A stretch of DNA of 64,000 nucleotides from Agrococcus sp. Marseille-Q4369 (GCF_018308945.1 NZ_CP070501.1:62001-126000), one strand, 5' to 3'; shown: positions 1-7,535, counted from the stretch's first letter. Notes: generated from the letters alone by a model not told the origin. Made by a program: numbers and translations.

Positions 1-315
1 GTGCTGGAACTGGTCGCGAGGTTGGAGGCGGCTGACGCCGCGCTCGCCCGCGTGACCGACCTCCACGCGCGGGAGACGCTCACGGGTCTCGTCGTCGGTG
101 ACTGCGCGATGGAGGAATGCGATCACGAGGGCGAGTGCCCGCGCACGGGCTCGATCGACGTGTGCGCAGCCTGTCTGCGGCTCGCGGAGGAAGCCGTCTC
201 GCACTACGGCGAGGACGGGTACGGAGATGAGGTGCTCTGGCCGTGCGCCACGATGCGCGCGATCAGCGGTGCGCTGATGTCGGCCGAGGATCAGTCGGAG
301 GGTGATCGTGCCTGA
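1..315 (+). CDS. Phage hypothetical protein (5' end may lie outside window)
   Basis: Reads as a 104-residue acidic protein from a GTG at the first base of the window, so the true start may be upstream. It has five cysteines in the middle (CAMEEC and CAAC among them) with nearby histidines, which could bind a metal, but I recognise no family. Its end overlaps the next small gene by 8 bases, as in a tightly packed phage early operon. Function unknown. Confidence 0.6.
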   Translation: MLELVARLEAADAALARVTDLHARETLTGLVVGDCAMEECDHEGECPRTGSIDVCAACLRLAEEAVSHYGEDGYGDEVLWPCATMRAISGALMSAEDQSEGDRA

Positions 316-439
316 GCGCATCCACCGCTGCCCTCATCCAGGCGAAGGGCTCACGCCGTGCTGCAGCCGCATGGTGTTCGACCTCCCCGCGAACGATCGC
401 ATCACCGACGCGCCCGAGCAGGTGACGTGTCGTGGATGA
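308..439 (+). CDS. Small phage protein with paired cysteines
   Basis: A 43-residue GTG-started frame that overlaps both neighbours by 8 bases, which is typical of translational coupling in phages. The protein carries a C-x(7)-CC pattern and ends in VTCRG. Short proteins with a similar CC...FELP...VTC layout are common among actinophage hypotheticals. That resemblance is from memory and not searched. No function can be given. Confidence 0.55.
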   Translation: MPERIHRCPHPGEGLTPCCSRMVFDLPANDRITDAPEQVTCRG

Positions 440-656
440 TCGCTTGCTGAGCATGGACGAGGCGATGGCCCGCGTCGACCGAAGGAAGCGCACGCTGCAG
501 GAGTGGCGGCAGAAGGGCCTCATCCGCTTCTACCAGGTGCGCGACGACTACACGGGCCGCACCGTCGCGAAGACGCTCGAGAGCCGCCTGGTACAGGTCG
601 ACAAGGAGATGCGCGACCGGATGTCGGCCGGGCGCCCGCGCCGCGCCGACTCGTAG
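432..656 (+). CDS. Small HTH (MerR/excisionase-like) DNA-binding protein
   Basis: 74 residues from a GTG that overlaps the preceding gene by 8 bases. The N-terminal half (LSMDEAMARVDRRKRTLQEW, about residues 6-25) has the look of an excisionase/MerR-type winged helix-turn-helix, followed by GLIRFYQVRDDYTGRTVAK, which fits the wing. Such proteins regulate transcription or direct excision in phages. There is no integrase in the window to pair it with. It is the last gene before a strong hairpin, so it probably ends a transcription unit. Confidence 0.6.
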   Translation: MDDRLLSMDEAMARVDRRKRTLQEWRQKGLIRFYQVRDDYTGRTVAKTLESRLVQVDKEMRDRMSAGRPRRADS

Positions 657-702
657 CCTCCGCATCCTTCGCACCGTGCGTGATACGCTACGCGTGCGAG
701 AT

Positions 703-733
703 GAATGGGCCCGGATGGACTCCGGGCCCATTC
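703..733. terminator. Perfect 13-bp hairpin between early phage genes
   Basis: A 13-bp perfect inverted repeat (gaatgggcccgga and its complement) with a 5-base loop lies 47 bases after the HTH gene and 60 bases before the next start. No T-run follows on the plus strand, so termination would rely on the stem alone, as is common in GC-rich actinobacteria. It separates the HTH gene from the two-gene unit that follows. Confidence 0.65.
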
Positions 734-793
734 GCGTTCCCCCGCCTCGGCCCGTCGTCGATCAGGAGGATCCGTGCAGGGTACGTTTCGTAC

Positions 794-1714
794 ATGGCCG
801 AAGATCCGACCAAGCGCGTCGTCGACTCCCTGACCCTTCGTTTCACCGGAGAAAACGAGGGAGGTGGGGACCTGCACGAGCTCCGGGCCTCTCACGTCGC
901 GGAGGTGTTGCAGGGCCTCGTCGGCCTCACCAGCGACTTCGATAAGGCAGGCGTCTTCACTGACGGGCCGATCGACTCCGAGGTGCTGGTACGGCCGCCG
1001 CAGGAGGGTTCGTTCCTCATCGAGGTCGTGAGAGTCGTGACCGAGAACTGGGAGACAGCGGCGGTGGTCGGCACGGCGGCCGGCGTCCCGTCGCTCGCCA
1101 ACGTGATCTGGTGGGCGACGAAGTCCGCGCGCGCTGAGCTCAAGGACTACGAGCGCCTGGAGAACGGTCGGGTGAAGGTCATGTGGCAGGACGACACCGC
1201 CCAGGAGATCCCGGCGGCCGCCTTCGATGAACTGCAGAAGCGGAAGCGCCGGCGCAAGAAGCAGCTCCAGCAGATTCTTGCCCCGCTCAGCGACGCCCGC
1301 GTTGAGGCGGTCGACGTCGCGAGCGACCCCGAGATGGTCGAGGCCGCCCCGGAAGCCGAACTCGAGGCCCCTGAGTCCTTCGTGCTCAAGCGTGCGGACT
1401 ACGACGCTGTGCGGCCCGACGACGAGATCGAGGAAAGCGACCACATCTTCACCGTCGAAGCCCGCATGTCAGCCATCAACTTCGACGACCCGACGAAGTG
1501 GAAGGTTAAGACGAAGGAGCAGACTCGGTCTGCGATCGTTGAGGACAAGGAGTTCCTGCAGAAGGTTGCGAACGGCTTGGCGATCCGAAAGAGTGATCTC
1601 TTCCACCTTCGGGTTCGCGAGAACAAGATCGTGAAGAACGGGCGGTCCCGCACTAGTTGGACCGTCCTCCACGTCGACAGCCATAGGAGAGCGGCAGGTG
1701 ACGACGAGGCGTAA
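794..1714 (+). CDS. Accessory prophage protein of unknown function
   Basis: 306 residues from ATG 794; longer upstream readings run through the hairpin at 703-733 and are rejected. The N-terminal third (about 1-110) looks like a folded domain ending in a weakly hydrophobic stretch (VVGTAAGVPSLANVIWWATK). It is followed by a charged region with a Lys/Arg cluster (KRKRRRKKQ, about 150-158), an acidic Glu/Ala-rich linker and a C-terminal domain. Base composition is clearly less GC-rich than in the neighbouring phage genes, with many A/T third positions after 1500. It overlaps a two-helix membrane protein gene. I do not recognise the family; the context fits a moron (accessory lysogen gene). Confidence 0.75.
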   Translation: MAEDPTKRVVDSLTLRFTGENEGGGDLHELRASHVAEVLQGLVGLTSDFDKAGVFTDGPIDSEVLVRPPQEGSFLIEVVRVVTENWETAAVVGTAAGVPSLANVIWWATKSARAELKDYERLENGRVKVMWQDDTAQEIPAAAFDELQKRKRRRKKQLQQILAPLSDARVEAVDVASDPEMVEAAPEAELEAPESFVLKRADYDAVRPDDEIEESDHIFTVEARMSAINFDDPTKWKVKTKEQTRSAIVEDKEFLQKVANGLAIRKSDLFHLRVRENKIVKNGRSRTSWTVLHVDSHRRAAGDDEA

Positions 1715-1901
1715 GCAGGGTGCAAGGCGTCGGCTGGACGCGGCCAGCGCGATGCTGCTCCTCATCGGCCTGGTGTGCGGTGCGTTCGCATACTGGCTGA
1801 TCGTCGATCGAGCAGTGACCCCACTCGTAATGATCCCAGCGGTGGTGTCCGCGACGATCGGGATGGCGCACCTGCGAAAGTGGGAAGCGCCGCGTACATA
1901 G
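1698..1901 (+). CDS. Small two-helix membrane protein
   Basis: 67 residues from GTG 1698, overlapping the upstream gene by 17 bases and so probably coupled to it. A basic N-terminus (TTRRKQGARRRL) precedes two hydrophobic segments at about residues 15-36 and 40-57, predicting an integral membrane protein with both ends in the cytoplasm. AGGAGAGCGG lies just upstream. No family recognised. The overlap suggests that it works with the 306-residue protein. Confidence 0.6.
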   Translation: MTTRRKQGARRRLDAASAMLLLIGLVCGAFAYWLIVDRAVTPLVMIPAVVSATIGMAHLRKWEAPRT

Positions 1902-1946
1902 TCGGCTGCCTGGGCGCGTGTCAGCGGTCGCACTTACCGTGCGGCC

Positions 1947-2123
1947 ATGACCTGCTCGAAGACGCGCTACCGCGATCGGATCGCAGCGCTCCTCGCGCTG
2001 TCCCAGATCCAGCGGATCGACAACGCCGGCCGGCCGAAGACCGAGCAGCGCGCGTACCGATGCCCCGACTGCCGCGGCTGGCACCTGACGTCACGGAAGA
2101 GCAGACGCCGCCGCTCGAGCTGA
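1947..2123 (+). CDS. Small zinc-ribbon phage protein
   Basis: 58 residues from ATG 1947. The sequence is basic, with a CPDCRGWH motif at residues 39-46 that forms half of a zinc ribbon, and it ends in an Arg/Ser-rich tail. Actinophages often carry such a basic zinc-ribbon protein (CP-C-GWHLT) between the early genes and the HNH/terminase region. This resemblance is family knowledge from memory. The function is unknown; a nucleic-acid-binding role is possible. Confidence 0.6.
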   Translation: MTCSKTRYRDRIAALLALSQIQRIDNAGRPKTEQRAYRCPDCRGWHLTSRKSRRRRSS

Positions 2124-2138
2124 CCGAGGGGCGGCGAG

Positions 2139-2318
2139 GTGGCGAACACGCGAGCAGGCTCCGGGCACCGCTGCTCGACCTGCGGCGCATGCTTCGTCGT
2201 CCCCTCGCTGCGCGTCGATCACGAGCACCGCGAGCACGGAGGCCCGCCATGGCCTGGGACACGAGCGATCGCCGCTCCCGGCTTCCCGAGGATTGGGACG
2301 ACCTCCGCAAGCAGGTGA
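2139..2318 (+). CDS. Possible small C2H2-like zinc-finger protein overlapping the HNH gene
   Basis: 59-codon frame from GTG 2139, with GGGGCGGCGAG upstream. The first half carries CSTCGAC followed by HEHREH, a plausible zinc-binding set. The second half runs through the first 70 bases of the HNH gene in another frame and looks like shadow sequence. It may be a real short gene with an overlapping 3' end, or only chance. Low certainty. Confidence 0.4.
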   Translation: MANTRAGSGHRCSTCGACFVVPSLRVDHEHREHGGPPWPGTRAIAAPGFPRIGTTSASR

Positions 2319-2551
2319 AGCGCCGAGCCGGCGGCCGCTGCGAAGCGAAGCGCCACGCGCCCCACTGCAACGGCATCGGCACCGACTGCGACCACGTTCG
2401 CCCCGGCGATGACCACGGCCTCGGCAATCTGCAGTGGCTCAGCCGTCCCTGCCACGACGCGAAGACCCGGGCCGACAACGCCCGCCAGAACGCAGAACGC
2501 GCGGCACTCCGCCGACGCCCCACAGAGAACCATCCCGGGAGGATCACATGA
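2249..2551 (+). CDS. HNH endonuclease
   Basis: 100 residues from ATG 2249, with ACGGAGG upstream. The order WDDLRKQVKRRAGGRC, then a second Cys/His cluster, DHVRPGDDH (about residues 51-59), NLQWLSRPCHDAKT fits the beta-beta-alpha-metal nuclease core of phage HNH proteins. The DH pair supplies the catalytic His and the C..C/H positions the structural zinc. HNH proteins encoded just before the terminase genes are known to assist terminase in cleaving cohesive-end genomes. It overlaps the next gene by ATGA. Confidence 0.85.
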   Translation: MAWDTSDRRSRLPEDWDDLRKQVKRRAGGRCEAKRHAPHCNGIGTDCDHVRPGDDHGLGNLQWLSRPCHDAKTRADNARQNAERAALRRRPTENHPGRIT

Positions 2552-2850
2552 AGCAGGTCAAGCTCACCCGTCGCGCTGGCGGTCGCAAGGAGGGCGACGT
2601 CATCGACGTCACCGACGGCGTCGCCGAGCAGCTCATCGAGAGCGGCAGCGCCGAGGCCGTCGAGTCGGCGAGCGGCAAGGACGAGGACACCTCGCCCTAC
2701 GCGAAGCTCACCGGCGAGAAGCTCAAGGCGGAGATCGACAAGCGCAACGCCGACCGCGACGACGAGGCGAAGCACATCAAGCCCGAGGGCACGAAGGTCG
2801 CCGACCTCCGCGCCGCGCTCGAGGCCGACGACGAGTCCAGCGCCGAGTAG
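2548..2850 (+). CDS. Phage protein with SAP/Rho-N-like C-terminus
   Basis: 100 residues; its ATG overlaps the stop of the HNH gene (ATGA). The N-terminus (MKQVKLTRRAGGRKEGD) looks like a small beta fold. The C-terminal part, LTGEKLKAEIDKRNADR followed by KPEGTKVADLRAALEAD, resembles the helix-turn-helix SAP or Rho N-terminal-like motif that binds nucleic acid. The middle is acidic and probably disordered. Similar proteins occur beside HNH and terminase genes in actinophages. The role is inferred only from this motif. Confidence 0.6.
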   Translation: MKQVKLTRRAGGRKEGDVIDVTDGVAEQLIESGSAEAVESASGKDEDTSPYAKLTGEKLKAEIDKRNADRDDEAKHIKPEGTKVADLRAALEADDESSAE

Positions 2851-2866
2851 CGCAGGCTGACGCACT

Positions 2867-2911
2867 CCTGGCCGCGTCTCTTCATCCCGAAGAGTTCGAA
2901 GCGCGGCCAGG
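2867..2911. terminator. Nested hairpin after the HNH operon
   Basis: A 10-bp perfect stem (cctggccgcg and its complement) encloses a second 5-bp stem (ctctt/aagag) around a 7-base loop. It lies 17 bases past the preceding stop codon, so it may terminate the early operon. There is no T-run on either strand. Confidence 0.45.
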
Positions 2912-3030
2912 CTCCATGCCCTTCGGTTGGGGACACAACTGAACACCGAGCCGCGAAGTTCCGTCGCGAGCGCTCGGCAGGACTGGCCTCCCTGCATAGA
3001 AGCGGGCCGCACACTTCCGGAGGCGTCACC

Positions 3031-3147
3031 ATGCCCGAGCCCGACGCCTACCGATGCGGTCTGCCCGTCGCGATGACCGCACTCGCGGCCGGCATGGCAG
3101 CGCTCCTCCTGACCGCCGCGCTGGCGGTCGCCCGCGGTCGCCGATGA
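3031..3147 (+). CDS. Very small predicted membrane protein
   Basis: 38 residues from ATG 3031, preceded by a good ribosome site (CCGGAGG, 7 bases upstream). Residues 12-34 are a continuous Ala/Leu/Met/Val hydrophobic segment followed by GRR, which fits a single membrane helix with a positive cytoplasmic end. No homology is claimed. The small size makes chance possible; the ribosome site and the ordered topology favour a real gene. Confidence 0.45.
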   Translation: MPEPDAYRCGLPVAMTALAAGMAALLLTAALAVARGRR

Positions 3148-3391
3148 CCGCCTAGGGCGGCCGCCACCGACGGGTGGGGGGTACCTCCCCTTCGGTTCGC
3201 CTCCCAACCGCCGGATAGCAACTCCGATCCTGCGTGCGCCGCTCGGCTGTTTTTTTCTGGGGCCGGGAGAGCGCCGGACAGGCCCGCTGCCGCGCGTTCT
3301 CCGCCTCGCCGACCTTCGACGCCGTCGCGGCGTCGGCGACGGCTCTGCTTGAGGGTCGATCGAGCCACCGTGGGCACATTCCGCTAAATCA
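3148..3391. other. Non-coding gap upstream of the packaging genes
   Basis: No frame here looks coding on either strand. It holds a run of seven T (3250-3256) without a convincing stem before it, and short GC-rich repeats (gacgccgtcgcggcgtc near 3318). Its place between the HNH gene and terminase is where cohesive-end or pac sites often lie, but no specific site can be identified by eye. Confidence 0.35.
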
Positions 3392-3420
3392 CTGAAAATA
3401 GCCGTTACACCGTGTAGACT
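3392..3420 (+). promoter_or_regulatory. Predicted promoter of the late operon (leaderless)
   Basis: CTGAAA (3392-3397) and TAGACT (3415-3420) are spaced by 17 bases, matching a sigma-70-type -35/-10 pair in a locally AT-richer stretch. Transcription would begin at or next to the ATG at 3427, and no ribosome site is seen. The primase-like gene is therefore probably read from a leaderless mRNA, which is common in actinobacteria. Confidence 0.55.
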
Positions 3421-3426
3421 CGGCGC

Positions 3427-4029
3427 ATGACCTTCCGAAGCTGCGCCCAGTGCGGTGCGGGCATGACGCTCGCCCGGTCCGACGCGCGCTTCTGCTCGGG
3501 GGCATGCCGCGTCGCCGCCCACCGGGCCTCGAAGCGGGCCCCGTTCCCGGCCGAGATGGTCGCCGCCGACCGCTGGATGCGGTGGCGCCCCGTCCGCCGC
3601 GGTGACCGCTGGACCAAGAAGCCCGTCACCGTCGCCGGCCGTGCCGCTTCCTCGACCGACCCCTCGACGTGGGCGTCGTTCGAGGCCGCGAAGCGCTCGA
3701 GCGAGGGCGCCGGCCTCGGCTTCGCGCTCGGCGACGGCGTCGGCTGCATCGACCTCGACCACTGCATCCGTCCCGACGGCTCCCTCGAGCGGTGGGCCGA
3801 GCGGATCATCAACGCATGCCCGCCGACGTTCATGGAGGTGTCGCAGTCGGGCACGGGCATCCACATCTTCGGCCTCCTGCCCGAGGCGCCGGGCCGCAAC
3901 TTCCGTTCGGCCGGCGTCGAGCTCGAGGTCTACTCGACGGGCCGCTTCATGGCCGTCACGGGTGAACGGTTCCGTGACGCGCCGCTGGGGCTCGCCGACC
4001 TCTCCGAGGTGCTCGCCTCGGCTCTCTAG
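3427..4029 (+). CDS. Stand-alone primase/polymerase (Prim-Pol) domain protein
   Basis: 200 residues. The N-terminus has a zinc-finger-like CAQCG (residues 7-11) and CSGACR (23-28). The rest matches the bifunctional primase-polymerase N-terminal domain: WMRWRP, KKPVT, GLGFALGDGVGCIDLDHC with the acidic D-x-D pair (about 114-116), then SQSGTGIHIF (about 139-148) and the conserved end VELEVYSTGRFMAVTG. Archaeo-eukaryotic-type Prim-Pols make primers or short DNA. No helicase domain is attached. It lies directly upstream of terminase, an arrangement often seen in actinophages. A leaderless start is likely. Confidence 0.8.
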   Translation: MTFRSCAQCGAGMTLARSDARFCSGACRVAAHRASKRAPFPAEMVAADRWMRWRPVRRGDRWTKKPVTVAGRAASSTDPSTWASFEAAKRSSEGAGLGFALGDGVGCIDLDHCIRPDGSLERWAERIINACPPTFMEVSQSGTGIHIFGLLPEAPGRNFRSAGVELEVYSTGRFMAVTGERFRDAPLGLADLSEVLASAL

Positions 4030-4066
4030 CGCCCTGGCGGCGCGTCAGCGTCCCAGGAGGACACCG

Positions 4067-4426
4067 ATGGCTCCCTCGGCACCCCGCGGGCTCGGCACGA
4101 CCGGGCGCAAGCTCTGGCGCGAGACCGTCAAGCGCTACGAGCTGCGCACCGACGAGCTCGAGATCCTGCGCGCTGCATGCGGTGAGGCCGACATCATCAA
4201 GTCGATCGAGGAAGCCCTCGTCGATGCTGACCTGACGACGACCGGCTCGATGGGCCAGATCGTCGCGCACCCGCTGCTGAGCGAGGTCCGTCAGCACCGG
4301 GTCACGCTCGCGAGCCTGCTCGGGCGCCTCAAGCTGCCCGACGAGATGGGCGCGGGCGAGACGAACCAGCAGCGGGGCGCAGCGCAGTCGCGCTGGGCCG
4401 CGGCGTTCGGGACGCAGGTCAGCTGA
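4067..4426 (+). CDS. terS: Terminase small subunit
   Basis: 119 residues from ATG 4067, with CCAGGAGG upstream. The sequence GLGTTGRKLWRETVKRYELR, then ELEILRAACGEADII and HPLLSEVRQHRVTLASLLGRL, is the pattern of the P27-like small terminase family. That family recognises the packaging site on phage DNA and hands it to the large subunit. The stop overlaps the ATG of the large subunit (TGATG), so the two are coupled. Confidence 0.85.
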   Translation: MAPSAPRGLGTTGRKLWRETVKRYELRTDELEILRAACGEADIIKSIEEALVDADLTTTGSMGQIVAHPLLSEVRQHRVTLASLLGRLKLPDEMGAGETNQQRGAAQSRWAAAFGTQVS

Positions 4427-6210
4427 TGGCCGTGGCGCGTTCCGCGCCGGCCTTCCACCGCTCGGACGAGGCGGAGTACCTCGAGATCGAGCGCTGGTAC
4501 GCCGACATGCTCGAGCGCACCACGCCGCCGACCGACCTGCAGTGGCAGCCGGTGCGCATCGGCCCGACGTGGCAGTGGGAGAACGGCTGGGTCCTGCCCG
4601 AGGCAACCCTCGGCTGGCGCTTCCTCGCGTGGTGCGGCATGTGGCTCCGCGGCCGCAAGGGCCCGTGGCAGTTCACGCCCGAGCAGGCGCGCTTCCTGCT
4701 CTGGTACTACGCCCTCGACGAGCACGGCCGCTTCCGCTACCACTCCGGCGCGCTGCAGCGGCTGAAGGGCTGGGGCAAGGACCCGCTCGCCGCGACTGTC
4801 TCCGCTGGCGGCATGTTCGCGCCGACGCTGTTTGACCACTGGGAGGGCGACCGGCCCATCGGCCGCGACAACGACCGCGCGTGGGTGCAGGTCATCGCCG
4901 TCTCGCTCGAGCAGACGAAGAACACCATGAAGCTCTTCCCGTCGCTCTTCACGCCAGAGGCTCGGTTGCGCTACGGCATCCAGGTCGGCAAGGAGAACGT
5001 CTGGGGGCTCGGCGACACGCGGCAGATCCAGGCCGTCACCTCGTCGGTGCTCGCGATCGAGGGCGGCCGGCCGACGCAGATCATCCGCAACGAGACGCAG
5101 AACTGGCTCGAGTCGAACCAGGGCCACGACATGGCCGGCGCGATCGAGGGCAACGCCTCGAAGTCCGAGGTCGACAGCCCCGCCCGGATGCTCGACATCT
5201 TCAACGCCTACCGGCCGGGCCAGGACTCGGTCGCGCAGCGGCTGCGCGAGGCGATCGAGGACACCTGGGGCGACCCCGACGCGGAGGACGCCGACCGGCG
5301 CCCGAAGGTCGTCGACTTCGGTGTGCTCTACGACTCGCTCGAGGCGCCCGAGGACGCGCCGCTCACGCTCGACGCCGCCCCCGAGGTGGTGCGCGCCGTG
5401 CGCGGCGATGCCATCTGGCTGGACCTCGACCGGATCAAGAAGTCGATTTCGAACCCGCTCAACGCCCCGTCCGAGTCGCGCCGCAAGTGGTACAACCAGA
5501 TCACCGCGGCCGAGGATGCGTGGACCGAGCCCGCCGAGATCGACCCGCTGCGCGACTTCGACGTCACCGTCGAGCGCGGCGAGGAGATCGTGCTCTTCCT
5601 CGACTGCTCGAAGTCCGACGACGCAACCGCGCTCGTGGGCTGCCGCATGATCGACGGGCACGTCTTCACGCTCGGCATGTGGCAGCGACCGCCCGGCAAG
5701 CGCGGCGACGGTTGGATCGTGCCGCGGGAGGACGTCGACGCGAAGATCAAGATGGCGTTCGAGCAGTGGCGCCCGGTGGCGTTCTTCGGCGACCCCTCGC
5801 ACGTCACCGACGACGAGACGACCGACCGCTTCTGGGACCCGCTGTTCGAGGAGTGGCACCTGCGTTACCGCGACCAGCTGCGCGTGTGGGCGGACGGCAC
5901 GCCGGGCCGCAACGGGCACGCGGTCATGTTCGACATGACGGCGCGGGAGCGCTCGAAGCAGTTCGCCAACGCGGTCGCGTTCACGCTCGAGGAGATCCGC
6001 TCGGCGGCATTCACCTGGGACGGCGACGCGCGCATGCGCCGCCATCTGCTGAACGCCCGCCGCTACCCGGTGCAGGGCATCGTCTCGATCGCCAAGGAGT
6101 CGCGCGAGTCGAAGCGCAAGATCGACCTCGCCGTCGGTCTATGCGGCGCGCGCATGGTGCGGCGCCTCGTCATGAGCAGCAGCAAGACCGGAGGAGGTGC
6201 CGTGTGGTGA
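4426..6210 (+). CDS. terL: Terminase large subunit
   Basis: 594 residues, full length for the family. The Walker A-like loop is LKGWGKDPLAA (residues 113-123), the degenerate form usual in terminases. The nuclease half begins near EEIVLFLDCSKSDDATALVG, with the first acidic residue at about 393, and continues with FFGDPSHVTDDE and a C-terminal DLAVGLCGARMV. It drives ATP-dependent DNA packaging and cuts the concatemer. It is coupled to the small subunit upstream and overlaps the portal gene start. No frameshift or missing motif is seen. Confidence 0.92.
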   Translation: MAVARSAPAFHRSDEAEYLEIERWYADMLERTTPPTDLQWQPVRIGPTWQWENGWVLPEATLGWRFLAWCGMWLRGRKGPWQFTPEQARFLLWYYALDEHGRFRYHSGALQRLKGWGKDPLAATVSAGGMFAPTLFDHWEGDRPIGRDNDRAWVQVIAVSLEQTKNTMKLFPSLFTPEARLRYGIQVGKENVWGLGDTRQIQAVTSSVLAIEGGRPTQIIRNETQNWLESNQGHDMAGAIEGNASKSEVDSPARMLDIFNAYRPGQDSVAQRLREAIEDTWGDPDAEDADRRPKVVDFGVLYDSLEAPEDAPLTLDAAPEVVRAVRGDAIWLDLDRIKKSISNPLNAPSESRRKWYNQITAAEDAWTEPAEIDPLRDFDVTVERGEEIVLFLDCSKSDDATALVGCRMIDGHVFTLGMWQRPPGKRGDGWIVPREDVDAKIKMAFEQWRPVAFFGDPSHVTDDETTDRFWDPLFEEWHLRYRDQLRVWADGTPGRNGHAVMFDMTARERSKQFANAVAFTLEEIRSAAFTWDGDARMRRHLLNARRYPVQGIVSIAKESRESKRKIDLAVGLCGARMVRRLVMSSSKTGGGAVW

Positions 6211-7535
6211 TGTCCCAGCAGGCCGTCGTCGGCCTCACCAACGACGTGCTCCTGCCCGGGTGGAGACTCGAGCGTGCACGCCTCGACATCATCGACAAGT
6301 GGTGGCGGTGGACGCCCGAGCAGGTCAAGCTGCCCTCGCGCGCATCCAAGGAGGCGAAGGACCTCCGCGAGCTCGCCGAGTCCCCGTGGATGCGCCTGCT
6401 CGTGACGACCCTCGGGCAGCAGCTCGAGGCGGAGCTCTGCCGCACCTCGCGGCCCGGCGCCAACGAGAAGACCGTCGCCGGCCTGTGGCTGCCCTGGCAG
6501 CGCAACCGCATGGGCTCGCGCCAGCGCGCGATCCATCGCAGCGCGCTCGCCTTCGGGTACGCCTACACGACGGTGCTGCCCGGCGACACGGGCGCGGTCA
6601 TCCGCGGCCGCTCGCCCCGCGACCTCTTCGCGGTCTACGAGGACGCGGTCGTCGACGAGTACCCGGCCTACTTCATCATCGTCAACGGCAACCGCTACAC
6701 GGTCGTCGACGAGGAGGCCCAGTACACCCTCGTCGAGCAGGACGGCCGGGTGCAGTTCGTGGACTTCGACCTTCACGACGTCGGCGTCGCGCCGGCGGTG
6801 CGCTACTCGAACGAGATCGACCTCGAGGGGCGCACGCCCGGCGAGATCGAGCCGCTCATCAAGGTCGCGCGTCGTATCGACAAGACGACCTACGACCGGC
6901 TGCTGATCCAGCACTTCAACTCGTGGAAGGTGCGCACCGCGACCGGCCTCGAGCGGCCCGCGACCGACACCGAGCGCGAGCAGCAGAAGATGCTGCTGCG
7001 CCACGAGGACATCCTCACCGGCGGCCAGGGCGTCACGTTCGACACCCTCGACGAGACGAACCTCGAGCCGATCCTCAAGGCGCTCGAGCTCGACGTCGAG
7101 TGGTTCGCGGCCCTCTCGCAGACGCCCGCGCACGCCTACACGGGCAAGATGATCAACCTCTCGGCCGACGCGATCGAGGAGGCGCGGAACACGCTCGACT
7201 CGAAGACGCGGGACCGCAAGACCGGCTTCGGCGACTCGCACGCGCAGACGCTTCGGCTCGCCGCGCACGTCGAGGGGCGCGAGGTCGACGCGGAGGACTT
7301 CTCGCTGAGCATCCAGTGGGCCGATCACGGCTCGCGCTCGCTCGCGCAGGCGGCCGACGCGCTCGGCAAGGTCGCGACCATGCTCGGCGTGCCGGCGGAG
7401 AAGCTCTGGGACCGCATCCCGACCGTCTCGGCCGAGGAAGCGCGCACCTGGCTGGAGTACAAGCGCAACAACCCCGACGCGGACGTGCAGCTCGCGGCGG
7501 CACTGGATCGGCAGATCCGTGGCACGGACGGCTGA
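6210..7535 (+). CDS. Portal protein
   Basis: 441 residues from ATG 6210, which overlaps the terminase stop; in-frame GTGs at 6204 and 6207 closer to the GGAGGAGG at 6191-6198 are alternative starts. The N-terminal pattern (YW-like DIIDKWWRW, then SPWMRLLVTTLGQQL, LPWQRNRMGSRQRAIHRSALAFGYAY) and the later TPAHAYTG with SADAIEEARN fit the SPP1 gp6-type portal family. The portal forms the 12-subunit DNA channel at one capsid vertex. Its position between terminase and the MuF gene supports the call. Confidence 0.88.
   Translation: MSQQAVVGLTNDVLLPGWRLERARLDIIDKWWRWTPEQVKLPSRASKEAKDLRELAESPWMRLLVTTLGQQLEAELCRTSRPGANEKTVAGLWLPWQRNRMGSRQRAIHRSALAFGYAYTTVLPGDTGAVIRGRSPRDLFAVYEDAVVDEYPAYFIIVNGNRYTVVDEEAQYTLVEQDGRVQFVDFDLHDVGVAPAVRYSNEIDLEGRTPGEIEPLIKVARRIDKTTYDRLLIQHFNSWKVRTATGLERPATDTEREQQKMLLRHEDILTGGQGVTFDTLDETNLEPILKALELDVEWFAALSQTPAHAYTGKMINLSADAIEEARNTLDSKTRDRKTGFGDSHAQTLRLAAHVEGREVDAEDFSLSIQWADHGSRSLAQAADALGKVATMLGVPAEKLWDRIPTVSAEEARTWLEYKRNNPDADVQLAAALDRQIRGTDG

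Noticed and set aside
503-793. A longer N-terminus for the 306-residue accessory protein
   Set aside because: The extension runs over the HTH gene in another frame and through the perfect hairpin at 703-733; the protein-like sequence starts at ATG 794.
3241-3262. T7 run at 3250-3256 as an intrinsic terminator
   Set aside because: No stable stem directly precedes it on the plus strand, and there is no A-run with a stem for the minus strand.
1921-3864. A minus-strand open frame of 647 codons over the early phage genes
   Set aside because: It is a shadow of high GC. Its peptide is Arg/Ala/Gly-rich with no domain, and the plus strand has packed genes with ribosome sites and recognisable motifs.
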